Shown piece after piece: positions 42,900 to 52,501 of a stretch of DNA of 64,000 bases (position 1 is the first letter of the stretch; each line of letters opens with the position of its first letter). The notes below the pieces were generated by a model. That model made no database searches. It was given only the letters and a program-made list of their open reading frames with translations, and had not been told where the DNA came from. Source of the DNA: Actibacterium naphthalenivorans (GTDB lineage: Bacteria; Pseudomonadota; Alphaproteobacteria; Rhodobacterales; Rhodobacteraceae); contig NZ_JACIEQ010000003.1 in NCBI RefSeq assembly GCF_014196965.1, positions 372,001-436,000 on the forward strand, read 5' to 3'. Made by a program: the position numbers and the translations under genes.

Positions 42900-44057
42900 A
42901 TGCAAAGATATCAGACCGTTCGGGTTGCAGGCTCCGTCACGGCGCAGGGCCCATACCTTCGGACGCGGCGCGATGGAAAAATTGTCATCGAGGCGGGCGG
43001 ACGCGAAATCGCGGGTGCCCCCATCGCCACGCGAAATACGCTGGCCCCGCCGCCTGCACGCCCAGTGCGGAACAGGCTCAGGGCGGCCGGCGTGCTGCTG
43101 ATGATGGTCGTCGGGCTGCCGACGAACGCGCAGGCGCAGACACTGCTCAATGTCAGCTACGATCCGACCCGAGAACTTTACCGCGAATTCAACGAGGCCT
43201 TCACGGCACATTGGGTGGCGCTCGGGAACGATGCGCCCGAGATCAAGACCAGCCACGGCGGTTCGGGAAGCCAGGCACGCGCGGTGATCGACGGGCTCGG
43301 CGCGCAGGTCGTCACTCTGGCGCTGGCCTCTGACATCAACGCCATCGCCGAGCGCAGCGGCAAGATCCCGCAGAACTGGCAGACCATGCTGCCGCACAAC
43401 TCATCGCCCTACACCTCCACCATCGTGTTTCTGGTGCGCGAGGGAAACCCGAAGGGCATCAAGGACTGGGGCGACCTGATCGCTGATGACATCGAGGTCA
43501 TCACGCCAAACCCCAAAACCTCCGGCGGCGCGCGGTGGAACTATCTGGCCGCCTGGGCGTGGGCTGAACAGAGCGGTCAGGACCCGCAGGCCTTCGTGAA
43601 GGCGCTTTACGAACACGTGCCGGTGCTGGACAGCGGGGCGCGCGGTTCGACCACCACATTCACACAGCGCGGCATCGGCGATGTGCTGCTCGCCTGGGAA
43701 AACGAAGCCTATCTGGCCCTTGCTGAACGGGGCGAGGATCAGTTCGACATCGTGGTGCCTTCGATCTCGGTGCGGGCCGAACCGCCGGTGGCACTGGTCG
43801 AGGGCAACATCAGGACCGACGAACAGCGCGCGCTGGCCACCGCCTATCTGGAATATCTCTACAGCCCCGAAGGTCAGGCCATCGCGTTCGAGAATTTCTA
43901 TCGCGCCTGGGACACTTCGGCGGCCAACCCTGACGATCTGGCCCGCTTCCCCAAGCTTGAACTGGTCGACATCGGCCATTTCGGGGGATGGGCCAAGGTC
44001 CAGCCGGAACACTTCGGCGATGGCGGCTTCTTCGACCAGATCTACGGGGCGAAGTGA
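42900..44057 (+). CDS. sbp: sulfate ABC transporter binding protein with extra N-terminal segment
   Basis: A 385-residue protein whose mature part is a typical sulfate/thiosulfate-binding protein: LLNVSYDPTRELYREFN, SHGGSGSQARAVIDG, SSPYTSTIVFLVREGNPKGI, NPKTSGGARWNYLAAWAW. ATG 42900 has a good GAGGAG site. Unusually, about 55 residues (from MQRYQTVRVAGSVTAQGPYL) precede the obvious signal peptide (RNRLRAAGVLLMMVVGL, cleavage near NAQA). The same frame is open further upstream but has no ribosome site there. It may be a fusion with a small cytoplasmic domain, or translation may start internally. Confidence 0.85.
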   Translation: MQRYQTVRVAGSVTAQGPYLRTRRDGKIVIEAGGREIAGAPIATRNTLAPPPARPVRNRLRAAGVLLMMVVGLPTNAQAQTLLNVSYDPTRELYREFNEAFTAHWVALGNDAPEIKTSHGGSGSQARAVIDGLGAQVVTLALASDINAIAERSGKIPQNWQTMLPHNSSPYTSTIVFLVREGNPKGIKDWGDLIADDIEVITPNPKTSGGARWNYLAAWAWAEQSGQDPQAFVKALYEHVPVLDSGARGSTTTFTQRGIGDVLLAWENEAYLALAERGEDQFDIVVPSISVRAEPPVALVEGNIRTDEQRALATAYLEYLYSPEGQAIAFENFYRAWDTSAANPDDLARFPKLELVDIGHFGGWAKVQPEHFGDGGFFDQIYGAK

Positions 44058-44899
44058 TGCGCGCGCTTGCATTCAGATCGCCCTCACCCATGCCCGGGTG
44101 GGGGCTGTCGTTCGGGGTGATGGTGCTCATGCTGTCGCTGATCGTGCTGATGCCCATCGGCACGCTGTTGCTGCGCGGGGCTCATATCGGGCTTGGAGAG
44201 ATCTGGCATATCGTCAACACCGAACGGGTTAGGGCCGCGCTCGCGCTATCGTTTCGCGCCTCGTTGATCGCGGCCCTGTTCAACCTCGTGTTTGGTCTGA
44301 TTCTGGCGTGGGTGCTGGTGCGCTATCACTTCTGGGGCAAGCGCATCATCGACGCCGCCATCGACCTGCCCTTTGCCCTGCCCACGGCCGTGGCAGGCAT
44401 CGCACTGACGGCCATCTACGCGCCCAACGGCGCCTTCGGGGCAATCCTCATGAATACCTTCGGGCTGCGCGTCGCCTATACCGAGCTTGGCATCTGGATC
44501 GCGCTGATCTTCGTGGGCCTGCCTTTCGTGGTGCGCACCGTCCAGCCGGTCATCGAGGAGATCGACCGCGAGATCGAAGAAGCCTCGGCCACGCTGGGGG
44601 CAAGCCGAATGCGCACGTTGCGCAAGGTGATCCTGCCGATGCTGACGCCCGCCCTGCTCACCGGCCTCGCGCTCGCCCTGGCCCGGTCGGTCGGGGAATA
44701 CGGATCGGTCATCTTCATCGCGGGCAACCTGCCGCTGCAGACGGAAATCGCGCCCCTGCTGATCGTGATCCGGCTGGAAGAGTTCGACTACAACGGCGCT
44801 GTCGCCATCGCATTGGCGATGCTGGCCATTTCATTTCTCATGCTGCTGGCGATCAACCTCATACAGGTCTGGAGCCGCCGCCGCATGGGTGCCGCATGA
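44057..44899 (+). CDS. cysT: sulfate ABC transporter permease CysT
   Basis: A 280-residue permease with six membrane spans. AIDLPFALPTAVAGIALTAIY and the EAA loop EEASATLGASRMRTLRKVILP are typical of CysT/CysU, as is ARSVGEYGSVIFIAGN. ATG 44057 shares bases with the binding-protein stop (TGATG). Confidence 0.92.
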   Translation: MRALAFRSPSPMPGWGLSFGVMVLMLSLIVLMPIGTLLLRGAHIGLGEIWHIVNTERVRAALALSFRASLIAALFNLVFGLILAWVLVRYHFWGKRIIDAAIDLPFALPTAVAGIALTAIYAPNGAFGAILMNTFGLRVAYTELGIWIALIFVGLPFVVRTVQPVIEEIDREIEEASATLGASRMRTLRKVILPMLTPALLTGLALALARSVGEYGSVIFIAGNLPLQTEIAPLLIVIRLEEFDYNGAVAIALAMLAISFLMLLAINLIQVWSRRRMGAA

Positions 44900-44909
44900 G
44901 GAAAACCCG

Positions 44910-45773
44910 ATGACACATCCCACCCTTGCAACCTTCCGCCCGGCGACAACCGAACCCGACTGGATGCGGCGCATCCTGATCGGGCTGGTCATCGCCCTGT
45001 TGACGGTGCTGCTGTTCGCCCCCCTGATCGCGGTCTTTGCCGAAGCAGGCAAACGCGGGCTGGCCTTCGCGCTGCAAAGCCTGACCGACCCCGACGCGCA
45101 ATCGGCCATCAGGCTGACCCTGACCGTCGCCGCCATATCCGTGCCGCTCAATGCCGCGTTCGGCATCGCGGCGGCATGGGCGATCACCAAGTTCGACTGG
45201 CGCGGCAAGGCGTTCATGATCACGCTGATCGACCTGCCGTTTTCCGTCTCGCCGGTCGTGGCGGGATTGTGCTTCGTGCTGTTGTTCGGCGCCAATTCGG
45301 CCATCGGGGGCTGGCTCGTCGCCGCCGGTCATCCGGTGATCTTTGCCGTGCCCGGTGTCGTTGTGGCCACGATGTTCATCACCTTTCCGTTCGTGGCGCG
45401 CGAACTGATCCCGGTGATGACGGAACAGGGCCGCGCCGAGGAGGAAGCGGCCCTGACCTTGGGCGCCTCGGGCTGGCGCATCTTTTTCACCGTGACCGTC
45501 CCGAACATCCGCTGGGCGCTCTTGTATGGCGTACTGCTGTGCAATGCCCGCGCGATGGGAGAGTTCGGCGCCGTCGCCGTCGTGTCCGGCAAGATCCGCG
45601 GGCAGACCAGCACGATGCCCCTGATGATCGAGATGCTCTACAACGAATACCTTTCTGTGGCGGCTTTCACGATGGCCACCCTGCTGGCTCTGCTTGCCCT
45701 TGTCACCCTCACCCTGAAATCGGCACTGGAATGGCGCTTCGCCGACCAGCTCGCCGCCTCATCCCGCCATTGA
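44910..45773 (+). CDS. cysW: sulfate ABC transporter permease CysW
   Basis: A 287-residue permease with six spans; [22 protein letters not shown], an EAA loop ([22 protein letters not shown]) and [21 protein letters not shown] match CysW. ATG 44910 follows GAGGAAAA. An in-frame GTG at 44889 inside cysT is less likely. Confidence 0.92.
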   Translation: MTHPTLATFRPATTEPDWMRRILIGLVIALLTVLLFAPLIAVFAEAGKRGLAFALQSLTDPDAQSAIRLTLTVAAISVPLNAAFGIAAAWAITKFDWRGKAFMITLIDLPFSVSPVVAGLCFVLLFGANSAIGGWLVAAGHPVIFAVPGVVVATMFITFPFVARELIPVMTEQGRAEEEAALTLGASGWRIFFTVTVPNIRWALLYGVLLCNARAMGEFGAVAVVSGKIRGQTSTMPLMIEMLYNEYLSVAAFTMATLLALLALVTLTLKSALEWRFADQLAASSRH

Positions 45774-45784
45774 AGGAGGCCGAG

Positions 45785-46504
45785 ATGCATATTGAAATCG
45801 ACGATATCGCCAAGACGTTCGGCGCCACGACCGCCCTGCACCCCGTCAGCCTGACGATCCCGTCAGGCGCGCTGGTTGCGCTTCTCGGCCCGTCGGGGTC
45901 TGGCAAGACCACGCTGCTGCGCATCCTCGGCGGCCTGGAGTTTCCAACCTCGGGCCGGGTTCTATTCGATGGCTTTGATGCCACGGGGCTTTCGGTGCAG
46001 GAACGGCGCGCCGGTTTCGTGTTCCAGCACTACGCGCTTTTCCGGCATATGACCGTGTTCGAGAACATCGCCTACGGCCTGCGCGCCCGCGCCCGCAAAT
46101 CCCGCCCGACGAATGCCGAGATCGAGCGCCGCGTCCACAAGCTGCTGGAACTGATACAGTTGCCCGACATCGCCAAACGCTATCCCGCCCAGCTATCCGG
46201 CGGCCAGCGGCAGCGTGTGGCACTGGCGCGCGCGCTCGCCATCGAACCGCGGATGCTGCTGCTGGACGAACCCTTCGGCGCTCTGGATGCACGGGTGCGC
46301 AAGGAACTGCGTCAGGGGCTTCGCGACATTCACGACCAGACCGGCCTGACCACGGTTTTCGTGACGCATGATCAGGAAGAGGCGATGGAACTGGCCGATC
46401 TGGTCGTCGTCATGTCGATGGGCCGGATCGAGCAGATCGGCAAGCCGACCGACATCAGTGCAAGGCCAGCAACGGATTTCGTGCGCGCGTTCATCAGCGT
46501 CTGA
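45785..46504 (+). CDS. cysA: sulfate ABC transporter ATPase CysA, short form
   Basis: A 239-residue ATPase with Walker A GPSGSGKT (35-42), signature [16 protein letters not shown], Walker [15 protein letters not shown] and switch His in [13 protein letters not shown] 45785 follows AAGGAGG. Usual CysA proteins are about 345-365 residues with a C-terminal TOBE-like regulatory domain; this one stops about 110 residues early, right after the ATPase domain ([12 protein letters not shown]). The sequence up to the stop looks intact, so it may be a natural short form. Confidence 0.88.
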   Translation: MHIEIDDIAKTFGATTALHPVSLTIPSGALVALLGPSGSGKTTLLRILGGLEFPTSGRVLFDGFDATGLSVQERRAGFVFQHYALFRHMTVFENIAYGLRARARKSRPTNAEIERRVHKLLELIQLPDIAKRYPAQLSGGQRQRVALARALAIEPRMLLLDEPFGALDARVRKELRQGLRDIHDQTGLTTVFVTHDQEEAMELADLVVVMSMGRIEQIGKPTDISARPATDFVRAFISV

Positions 46505-46530
46505 CCCGGCGCAGAGCGTAAGGGAACACC

Positions 46531-47004
46531 ATGGACCGGATCGACCGAAAAATACTGGCAGAACTGCAGCGCGACGCAACGACGCCCGTGGCAGAGCTGG
46601 CGCACCGGGTCGGGTTGTCGGCGACCCCATGCTGGAAGCGCATCCGCAAACTTGAAGACGCGGGCGTCATCCTCAGGCGAACGGCGATCGTCGATCCCGC
46701 GCGCGTCGGCCTCAGCCTGTGCGCGTTCATCGAGATCACCGCACTCGACCACACTGCCGACTGGCGCGATCGCTTTCTGGCGACGGTTCAAAAGATGCCC
46801 GAGATCATGGAGGTGTTCAGAATGGCCGGCGAAACCGACTATCTTCTGCGGATCATCGCGCCCGACATGGGCTGTTTCAACAGGCTCTATCGCGATCTGT
46901 CCGAAACCCTGCCATGCAAGAGTATCGTATCGAAGTTCGTCATGGAGACGATGCATGTGGCCGCGATGCTTCCGATCGCGGCAGAGAGGGCGGACCTGCC
47001 TTGA
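46531..47004 (+). CDS. Lrp/AsnC-family regulator
   Basis: A 157-residue regulator with an AsnC helix-turn-helix (LDRDATTPVAELAHRVGLS-type segment, residues 11-31; CWKRIRKLEDAGVI) and a C-terminal RAM effector domain. It lies 26 bp after cysA on the same strand behind an AAGGGAA site. It could respond to cysteine or another amino acid linked to sulfur supply, but nothing in the sequence fixes the ligand. Confidence 0.87.
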   Translation: MDRIDRKILAELQRDATTPVAELAHRVGLSATPCWKRIRKLEDAGVILRRTAIVDPARVGLSLCAFIEITALDHTADWRDRFLATVQKMPEIMEVFRMAGETDYLLRIIAPDMGCFNRLYRDLSETLPCKSIVSKFVMETMHVAAMLPIAAERADLP

Positions 47005-47061
47005 GAACGTGAAGATCGCAATGAACGCCGCTATTGGCGAATGAACCTCGTCCCGACTTCT

Positions 47062-47093
47062 GGCGGGCCGGCGATGGAAGTGGCCGGCCCGCC
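47062..47093. terminator. hairpin between convergent Lrp and outer-membrane channel genes
   Basis: An 11-bp perfect GC-rich stem (GGCGGGCCGGC with its complement) encloses a 10-base loop and is followed by CTGTTTG on the plus strand. It sits between two gene ends and probably terminates both. Confidence 0.65.
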
Positions 47094-47100
47094 CTGTTTG

Positions 47101-48027
47101 CTACGGCTTTCCGCCAATCGGCATCGAAAAGTTAACCCAAAGCTTGGCCCCCCCAACCGTGTTTCTGACGTGGAAATCACGTGTCAGATTTATATTGGTC
47201 TCAACCTTGCTCAAGCGGGTGGAGAACCCGATGCCCAAGGCCGCCTGCTCTGCTTTTTCCAGGGTCGTTCCGCCGTAGTAGGATCCGTTGTTTTCATCAT
47301 CCGTGATCTGTTTTCGATAGTAGCCGACGGGCCCCAAGCTCCAACCTCCGAAATCCTTCAGCGCAGATACATTCACGAGGACTTCATCGCCGGACTTGTA
47401 GTCCGTGGAGCTACTTTCAGTGTTGGTGAAGTAGCTCGTGAAGATGGATGTATTCCAGCCGTTTCGCAGATAGCTAAAGCCCAGCGAGGGCGCGAACGCC
47501 CAAAAATCACCACCGCTGCTGATGGGAGCGTTTGGATCAAAATCGCCTGTCGGCGCATACACGTTGATCCCCGCACTGACAAAGACTCCCGGTTCAAGTT
47601 GCCACGAAAGGCTGACCGGTGAGATTTCGATATTGCCCAGAGAAAGCTTGCTGGACGAACCCTGCAAGGGCGGAGGAAAGGGGGATGTGCGATCCTGTTC
47701 GTTGTTCAGCAGGGGGATCGTCACGAACGCCTTATAGTCACCGCCCCACAGGGTCGTGCCGGGCGCCCACAGGAATTGCGCGGCGGTATCCGTCAATGTG
47801 TTGGTCTGACCGCCGAAGTCTCCGGAGCCATCTTTCAGCTCCGCGTCCCAATAGCCGGAGCGGCTGCTGAAATAAAACCCCGGGGGGAAGCTTGCGCCGA
47901 CGGCAGCCCCTATCGTGTTGCCAGGCGGGACCGACGTCGGAACGCCTGGCTCGCGGGCGTCAGCGCTTTGCACCGCGAGCGACAAGCCCACGACGAAAGG
48001 CAGAGACCATCGTTGATTTGATTTCAT
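47101..48027 (-). CDS. outer-membrane channel, phenol MetA-pathway family (SphA-like)
   Basis: A 308-residue protein with a signal peptide (MKSNQRWSLPFVVGLSLAVQS, cleavage near ADA) and a beta-barrel-like sequence of alternating aromatic and glycine-rich strands ending in a phenylalanine-containing strand (WVNFSMPIGG). This is the pattern of the MetA-pathway phenol-degradation transporter family, which occurs in aromatic catabolic clusters. ATG 48027 follows GGAGGAG. It lies 416 bp downstream of the aldolase gene on the same strand and probably admits the aromatic substrate. Its base composition is less GC-rich than its neighbours. Confidence 0.78.
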   Translation of the reverse strand: MKSNQRWSLPFVVGLSLAVQSADAREPGVPTSVPPGNTIGAAVGASFPPGFYFSSRSGYWDAELKDGSGDFGGQTNTLTDTAAQFLWAPGTTLWGGDYKAFVTIPLLNNEQDRTSPFPPPLQGSSSKLSLGNIEISPVSLSWQLEPGVFVSAGINVYAPTGDFDPNAPISSGGDFWAFAPSLGFSYLRNGWNTSIFTSYFTNTESSSTDYKSGDEVLVNVSALKDFGGWSLGPVGYYRKQITDDENNGSYYGGTTLEKAEQAALGIGFSTRLSKVETNINLTRDFHVRNTVGGAKLWVNFSMPIGGKP

Positions 48028-48443
48028 AGTTTTCTCCTCCTCTGTAAAACATCTCGATGGCGGGTCGGTCATTCTTCGCGGTTGGGCCAACGTGTCGAAA
48101 CACGGTCGTGTCGCCGTTTCCGGCGGGCCAGCCCGTGACCTTTGCGCCACCTTGTTCGTATTCATCAGACGCCAGGTTTGACCCGGCGATCAGTTTCCCG
48201 AATTGCCCAAGTCGCGCCCTTGAACCCCGGGCGGGATTTCCACCCGATGCCCAGGGCCGACCTGCCGGGCACACCGACCAGGGGGCCGGAGATGCGCGCC
48301 CGGCTGGCGCGCTTGCAATTGCGGTTGGCCATTGTTCCTCCCCAGAAAACAGCCCGTCTTTTTCGCCCGGGATCAGTCATTGTGCATCGGCGCGGATCTC
48401 CTCTGCAGGGTTGCCACAAGGCGCTGATTTCGTGGGCGGGTGC
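48028..48443. other. 416-bp gap between outer-membrane channel and aldolase genes
   Basis: The gap should contain the promoter of the channel gene. The only coding possibility is a short minus-strand frame (48165-48332) behind a strong ribosome site. Nothing else is recognised. Confidence 0.5.
48165..48332 (-). CDS. possible small protein, hypothetical
   Basis: A 55-codon frame whose ATG at 48332 follows GGGGAGGAACA, one of the better ribosome sites in the window. The product is basic (MANRNCKRASRARISG and later RETDRRVKPGV) with no recognised domain. It may be a real small protein, a leader peptide for the channel gene, or a remnant. The case rests on the ribosome site alone. Confidence 0.25.
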   Translation of the reverse strand: MANRNCKRASRARISGPLVGVPGRSALGIGWKSRPGFKGATWAIRETDRRVKPGV

Positions 48444-49487
48444 CTAGTGGCCAGCACTCTCGCGCGCCTTGGTATCGACCAGGTCAAGCGCGACATCGAC
48501 GATCATATCCTCCTGACCGCCGATCATGCGCCGCTTGCCCAGCTCGATCAGGATTTCCCGGGTGTCCACGCCGTAAAGCTTCGAAGCGCTTTCGGCATGG
48601 CGCAGGAAGCTCGAATAGACGCCTGCATATCCGAGCGAGAGGCTCTCGCGATCGACACGGACGGGGCGGTCTTGCAGAGGGCGCACGAGGTCATCGGCCG
48701 CATCCATCAGCCGATAGAGGTCACAGCCGGTTTCAATCCCCATCCGGTCAAGCACGGCGATCAGCACTTCAAGCGGCGCATTGCCTGCGCCCGCCCCCAT
48801 CCCGGTCAGCGACGCGTCGACGCGCACCGCACCCTCCTCGATCCCCGCCACCGCATTGGCAACGCCGAGCGAAAGGTTGTGGTGGGTATGCACGCCGATC
48901 TCGGTCTCGGGCCTGAGCCCATCGCGGAGTATCTTCACCCGCTCGGCGTATTGCCTGGGCAGCAGCGCACCTGCCGAGTCGGTAACATAGACGCATTCGG
49001 CGCCGAAGCTCTCCATCAACCTGGCCTGTTCCAGAAGCTTCGCGGGATCGGCCATGTGCGCCATCATCAGGAACCCCACGGTATCCATGCCAAGGGCGCG
49101 CGCCGACTCGATGTGCTGGCGAGAGACATCGGCCTCGGTGCAGTGGGTGGCCACGCGTACCGACCGCGCGCCCGCCTGATGGGCCTCGTTCAGTTCATGC
49201 AACGTACCGATACCCGGCAGAAGCAGAACGGTGACCACCGCTTGAGTGCAGACCTCGGCCACGGCCGCGATCCATTCGGCATCGTCGCATGCGCCGAAAC
49301 CGTAGTTGAACGTCGATCCGGCGAGCCCGTCGCCATGGGTGATTTCGATGGCATCGACCTTGGCGGCGTCAAGCGCCGCGGCAATCCTGCGCACATCCTC
49401 GAGGCTGTATTGATGACGCACGGCGTGCATGCCGTCGCGCAGCGTCACATCCTGCACATAAAGCTTGTTGGGGTTCGGGCGGGTCAT
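48444..49487 (-). CDS. mhpE: 4-hydroxy-2-oxovalerate aldolase (copy 1)
   Basis: A 347-residue aldolase of the DmpG/MhpE/BphI family. Catalytic and metal residues are visible in [13 protein letters not shown] near the start and in [14 protein letters not shown] (Mn-binding His pair); the communication domain ends with [18 protein letters not shown]. It splits 4-hydroxy-2-oxovalerate into pyruvate and acetaldehyde, channelled to the partner dehydrogenase. ATG 49487 overlaps that gene's stop (ATGA). Confidence 0.94.
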   Translation of the reverse strand: MTRPNPNKLYVQDVTLRDGMHAVRHQYSLEDVRRIAAALDAAKVDAIEITHGDGLAGSTFNYGFGACDDAEWIAAVAEVCTQAVVTVLLLPGIGTLHELNEAHQAGARSVRVATHCTEADVSRQHIESARALGMDTVGFLMMAHMADPAKLLEQARLMESFGAECVYVTDSAGALLPRQYAERVKILRDGLRPETEIGVHTHHNLSLGVANAVAGIEEGAVRVDASLTGMGAGAGNAPLEVLIAVLDRMGIETGCDLYRLMDAADDLVRPLQDRPVRVDRESLSLGYAGVYSSFLRHAESASKLYGVDTREILIELGKRRMIGGQEDMIVDVALDLVDTKARESAGH

Positions 49488-50428
49488 TGCGTAGCCTCCT
49501 TTTCCAGAAGTTTCGCCGCCCAGTGATCGGCGCTGACCAACGCGGCGGAGGTCATGATGTCGAGATTGCCGGCATAGGCCGGCAGGTAGTGTGCGGCGCC
49601 CTCGACCTCGAGGAAGATCGTTGTCTTGAGCCCGCTCATCGGGCCGATGCCGGGAATGCGCACCGGCGCATTGTCGCCGATCACCTCGAACTGCACCTTT
49701 TGCTTGAGCCGGTAGCCCGGAACATAGGCCTGCACCGTTTTCACCATCTCGGCTATCGAGCGCTCGATAGCTGCGGGTTCACCTCCCTGCGAGAGCACGA
49801 ACACTGTATCGCGCATGATCAGCGGCGGCTCGGCCGGGTTGAGGATGATGATCGCCTTGCCGCGCTCGGCCCCGCCCAGAAGCTCGATCGCCCTGGAGGT
49901 GGTCTCGGTGAATTCGTCGATATTGGCACGGGTGCCGGGGCCGGCGGATTTCGACGAGATCGAGGCTACGATCTCGCCATAGATCGTGCGTTTCGAAACC
50001 CTTGCGACGGCATGGACCATCGGAATCGTCGCCTGCCCGCCGCAGGTCACCATGTTCACGTTCGGCTCGTCGATATTGGCATCCCCGTTGATCGCGGGAA
50101 TTGTGAACGGGCCGATGGCGGCGGGGGTCAGGTCAATCACCTTCTTGCCGTCGCGCTGCAGAAGTTCGTTGTTATGCAGATGCGCCTTGGCCGACGTCGC
50201 GTCGAAAACCACTTGGATATCATTGTACTCGGGCAGTTTCAGGAGCCCTTCGATACCTTCGGCGGTGGTGGCGACACCCATCCGCCTGGCCCGCGCCAGC
50301 CCGTCCGAGGCGGGGTCGATCCCGACCATGGCACCCATCTCGATGTTCTTCGCGTTGCGCATCACCTTGATCATCAGGTCCGAGCCGATATTGCCCGAAC
50401 CGATGATCGCGCATTTGACCTTTTCCAT
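49484..50428 (-). CDS. mhpF: acetaldehyde dehydrogenase (acylating), copy 1
   Basis: A 314-residue DmpF/MhpF-type enzyme: NAD fold start [15 protein letters not shown], catalytic Cys129 in [13 protein letters not shown], and the end [24 protein letters not shown]. It converts acetaldehyde, NAD and CoA to acetyl-CoA in complex with the aldolase. ATG 50428 is the family start; the longer upstream frame reads through the intergenic hairpin. Confidence 0.94.
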   Translation of the reverse strand: MEKVKCAIIGSGNIGSDLMIKVMRNAKNIEMGAMVGIDPASDGLARARRMGVATTAEGIEGLLKLPEYNDIQVVFDATSAKAHLHNNELLQRDGKKVIDLTPAAIGPFTIPAINGDANIDEPNVNMVTCGGQATIPMVHAVARVSKRTIYGEIVASISSKSAGPGTRANIDEFTETTSRAIELLGGAERGKAIIILNPAEPPLIMRDTVFVLSQGGEPAAIERSIAEMVKTVQAYVPGYRLKQKVQFEVIGDNAPVRIPGIGPMSGLKTTIFLEVEGAAHYLPAYAGNLDIMTSAALVSADHWAAKLLEKEATQ

Positions 50429-50460
50429 CTTGTTTGGTCCTTTCGCTGGTTTCCCGGGTC

Positions 50461-50477
50461 GGCGGCGTGGCGCCGCC
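50461..50477. other. hairpin inside the meta-cleavage operon
   Basis: GGCGGCG and CGCCGCC pair perfectly around TGG in the 68-bp gap between the hydratase and acetaldehyde dehydrogenase genes. It may be an mRNA-processing or attenuation element; no U-tract follows on the coding (minus) strand. Confidence 0.4.
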
Positions 50478-50496
50478 GGACTCCCTTTTTGCGGCC

Positions 50497-51291
50497 CTAG
50501 GCTTCGGGCCCGAAGGTGGCGCGCACGATGCCCAGCCCCTCGATTTTCGCTTCGAACCGCGCGCCGGGCATCACTGGCGCCATAGGCCCGAGCGCGCCCG
50601 TCAGGATCAGATCCCCCGCCTTCAGCGGGGTTTTGAAACCCGCCATCTTGCGTGCAAGCCAAAGCGCGGCATTGAGCGGATGGCCCAGACAGGCCGCGCC
50701 CGATCCGGTCGAGACGATCGCGCCGTCGCGCGTCATGACCATCGGCAGAAGCTTCAGGTCGAGCCCGGCCAGGGGCACCGGCACAGCGCCGAGCACGACG
50801 AGGCCGGAAGAGGCGTTGTCAGCCACCGTGTCGTTGAAACGGATGTCCCAACCGGCGATGCGCGAGCCCACCACCTCGATCGCTGGCAGCGCGAAATCGA
50901 CGGCCTGAATGAGTTCGGTCAACGTCACATCCGCGGCGGGCAGATCGCGCTTGAGCACCAGCGCCACTTCAGCCTCGGCCTTGGGCTGCAGCAGACGGCC
51001 GGCGGGGATCTCCTCGTCATCGCCATAAATCATATCGGCGAAGAGCGTGCCGAAGTCCGGCTGATCGACGCCAAGCTGCGCCTGCACAGGCTTCGCTGTC
51101 AGCCCGATCTTGCGACCGACAACACGGCGCCCCCGCGCCTGCCAATGCGCCACATTCGCACGCTGCACGGCATAGGCGGTTGCGCCCTCGTCATCGGGCA
51201 TGCGCGATCGGATCGGAGCGATCGGCCGGCGGGTCTCTTCTGCTTGTCTCAATTCGGCTGCGAGCGCGGCAATCAGCTCTTCGGATGACAT
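50497..51291 (-). CDS. mhpD: 2-oxopent-4-enoate hydratase (copy 1)
   Basis: A 264-residue member of the fumarylacetoacetate-hydrolase-like MhpD/DmpE family: [51 protein letters not shown]. It hydrates 2-hydroxypenta-2,4-dienoate to 4-hydroxy-2-oxovalerate. ATG 51291 was chosen by family length; a ribosome-like AAGGAAAA lies just upstream. Confidence 0.92.
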   Translation of the reverse strand: MSSEELIAALAAELRQAEETRRPIAPIRSRMPDDEGATAYAVQRANVAHWQARGRRVVGRKIGLTAKPVQAQLGVDQPDFGTLFADMIYGDDEEIPAGRLLQPKAEAEVALVLKRDLPAADVTLTELIQAVDFALPAIEVVGSRIAGWDIRFNDTVADNASSGLVVLGAVPVPLAGLDLKLLPMVMTRDGAIVSTGSGAACLGHPLNAALWLARKMAGFKTPLKAGDLILTGALGPMAPVMPGARFEAKIEGLGIVRATFGPEA

Positions 51292-51362
51292 CCTGTTTTC
51301 CTTCAATGAGAACCTGTCGGGTGAGCAGAGGGGGACGGCCGGGGCGTCCCGGCCGTTCCGGC

Positions 51363-52370
51363 TCACTTGAGAATCAGGCCCGCCGAATTGGTGGTGACCG
51401 CAGAGATGCTGGGCGGGAACGGGTCGATCGTGTCACCGTAATAGGTCAGCCCGTCGGGGAAGGTTTCACGCTTCCATTCGATCGCTTCCCAATCGGGGTC
51501 GAAGATCAGATAGCCGCCGGCATACAGCTCCACGCGGTGGCCCGAGCCCGGATCGAACACGTAGAGATACATCGCCTGACCGATGCCGTGCTTGCCCGGC
51601 CCCACGTCGAAGGTCACGTCGAGATCTTTCAGCGTGTCGGCCGCGCTCAACACGTCCGAGAAGTCCTGCATGTTGAAGGCGACATGATGACATTGCGCCT
51701 TCTTCCCTTCGGGGTTCGCGACAATGGCAAGGTCGTGGACCTGCGGCGTCACCGACATCCAGGACGCCAGGATCGTATCGGGATGTTCGGGGATATGCGC
51801 GAATTCACGGCGCTTGAAGCCCAGCGTGTCACGCACCCATTGCTCGGCCTGATTGATCGTCTCGGGCGAGGTCTGGATGTTGAAGTGATCGATCCGACGC
51901 GTGGCCAGACCACGGCGTTTGGAACTGTTTGAAAGCAGGCGCGAGCGCAACGCCTCGGGCGCCATCGGTTTGTCGATGTCGTGATACAATTCGAACGGGT
52001 GATCGCCGCCCGGCAGAAGGAAGCGGATTGCCGTGCCCCGGCCAGCAACGGAGCCTGCGGCCAGCTCGAGCACCTCGATCTCCTGCCGTTTCAGCTCCTC
52101 ATGGAAAAGCTCCACATCCTGAGGGCGCTTCACCCGGAAGCTGTAGGAGTTGACCATCGCCTCGTCCTGCTGTGTCAGCACGAGCGAATGATGGCCGAGT
52201 TCCTGATAGCAGCGCAGATAGACCTCGTTGCCGCGACGCTCGACCTCTTCCATGCCCAGCGTATCGCGGAAGAAGAACAGCGACTTTTCAAGATCGGTCG
52301 TGCCGAGGTTGATCGCCCCGCATTGCGCGATCTGCGGACCGGGATCGTAGCGGTCGGAAAATTTGGACAT
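51363..52370 (-). CDS. extradiol ring-cleavage dioxygenase (type I, VOC fold)
   Basis: A 335-residue two-domain VOC dioxygenase. The Fe(II) ligands are His162 (RRIDHFNIQ), His229 (QCHHVAFN) and Glu281 (HRVELYAGG), the classical two-His-one-carboxylate set in the C-terminal domain. It opens a catechol next to the hydroxyls. ATG 52370 has a strong AGGAGG site. The N-terminal half is a non-catalytic VOC domain. It resembles catechol 2,3-dioxygenases more than biphenyl-diol enzymes, but the catechol used here is unknown. Confidence 0.9.
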   Translation of the reverse strand: MSKFSDRYDPGPQIAQCGAINLGTTDLEKSLFFFRDTLGMEEVERRGNEVYLRCYQELGHHSLVLTQQDEAMVNSYSFRVKRPQDVELFHEELKRQEIEVLELAAGSVAGRGTAIRFLLPGGDHPFELYHDIDKPMAPEALRSRLLSNSSKRRGLATRRIDHFNIQTSPETINQAEQWVRDTLGFKRREFAHIPEHPDTILASWMSVTPQVHDLAIVANPEGKKAQCHHVAFNMQDFSDVLSAADTLKDLDVTFDVGPGKHGIGQAMYLYVFDPGSGHRVELYAGGYLIFDPDWEAIEWKRETFPDGLTYYGDTIDPFPPSISAVTTNSAGLILK

Positions 52371-52421
52371 TTGGTGTTTCCTCCTGAAAGTGAAGTTCAG
52401 ATTCCCAAGCGCATTGCGGCG

Positions 52422-52457
52422 CAGGAAAGCTTTCCTGTTTCCGCCCCCTGCGGGGGC
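52422..52457. other. two adjacent palindromes between monooxygenase and extradiol genes
   Basis: A perfect 16-bp palindrome (CAGGAAAGCTTTCCTG, 52422-52437) is followed by a second hairpin (GCCCCC-TGC-GGGGGC, 52443-52457) in a 131-bp gap inside the minus-strand operon. They could be an operator plus a transcript-processing or attenuation hairpin. Confidence 0.45.
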
Positions 52458-52501
52458 AGGTGATGGTTTCGACGGGATGCCGTGTCCGGCGCCGGCCGGG
52501 T

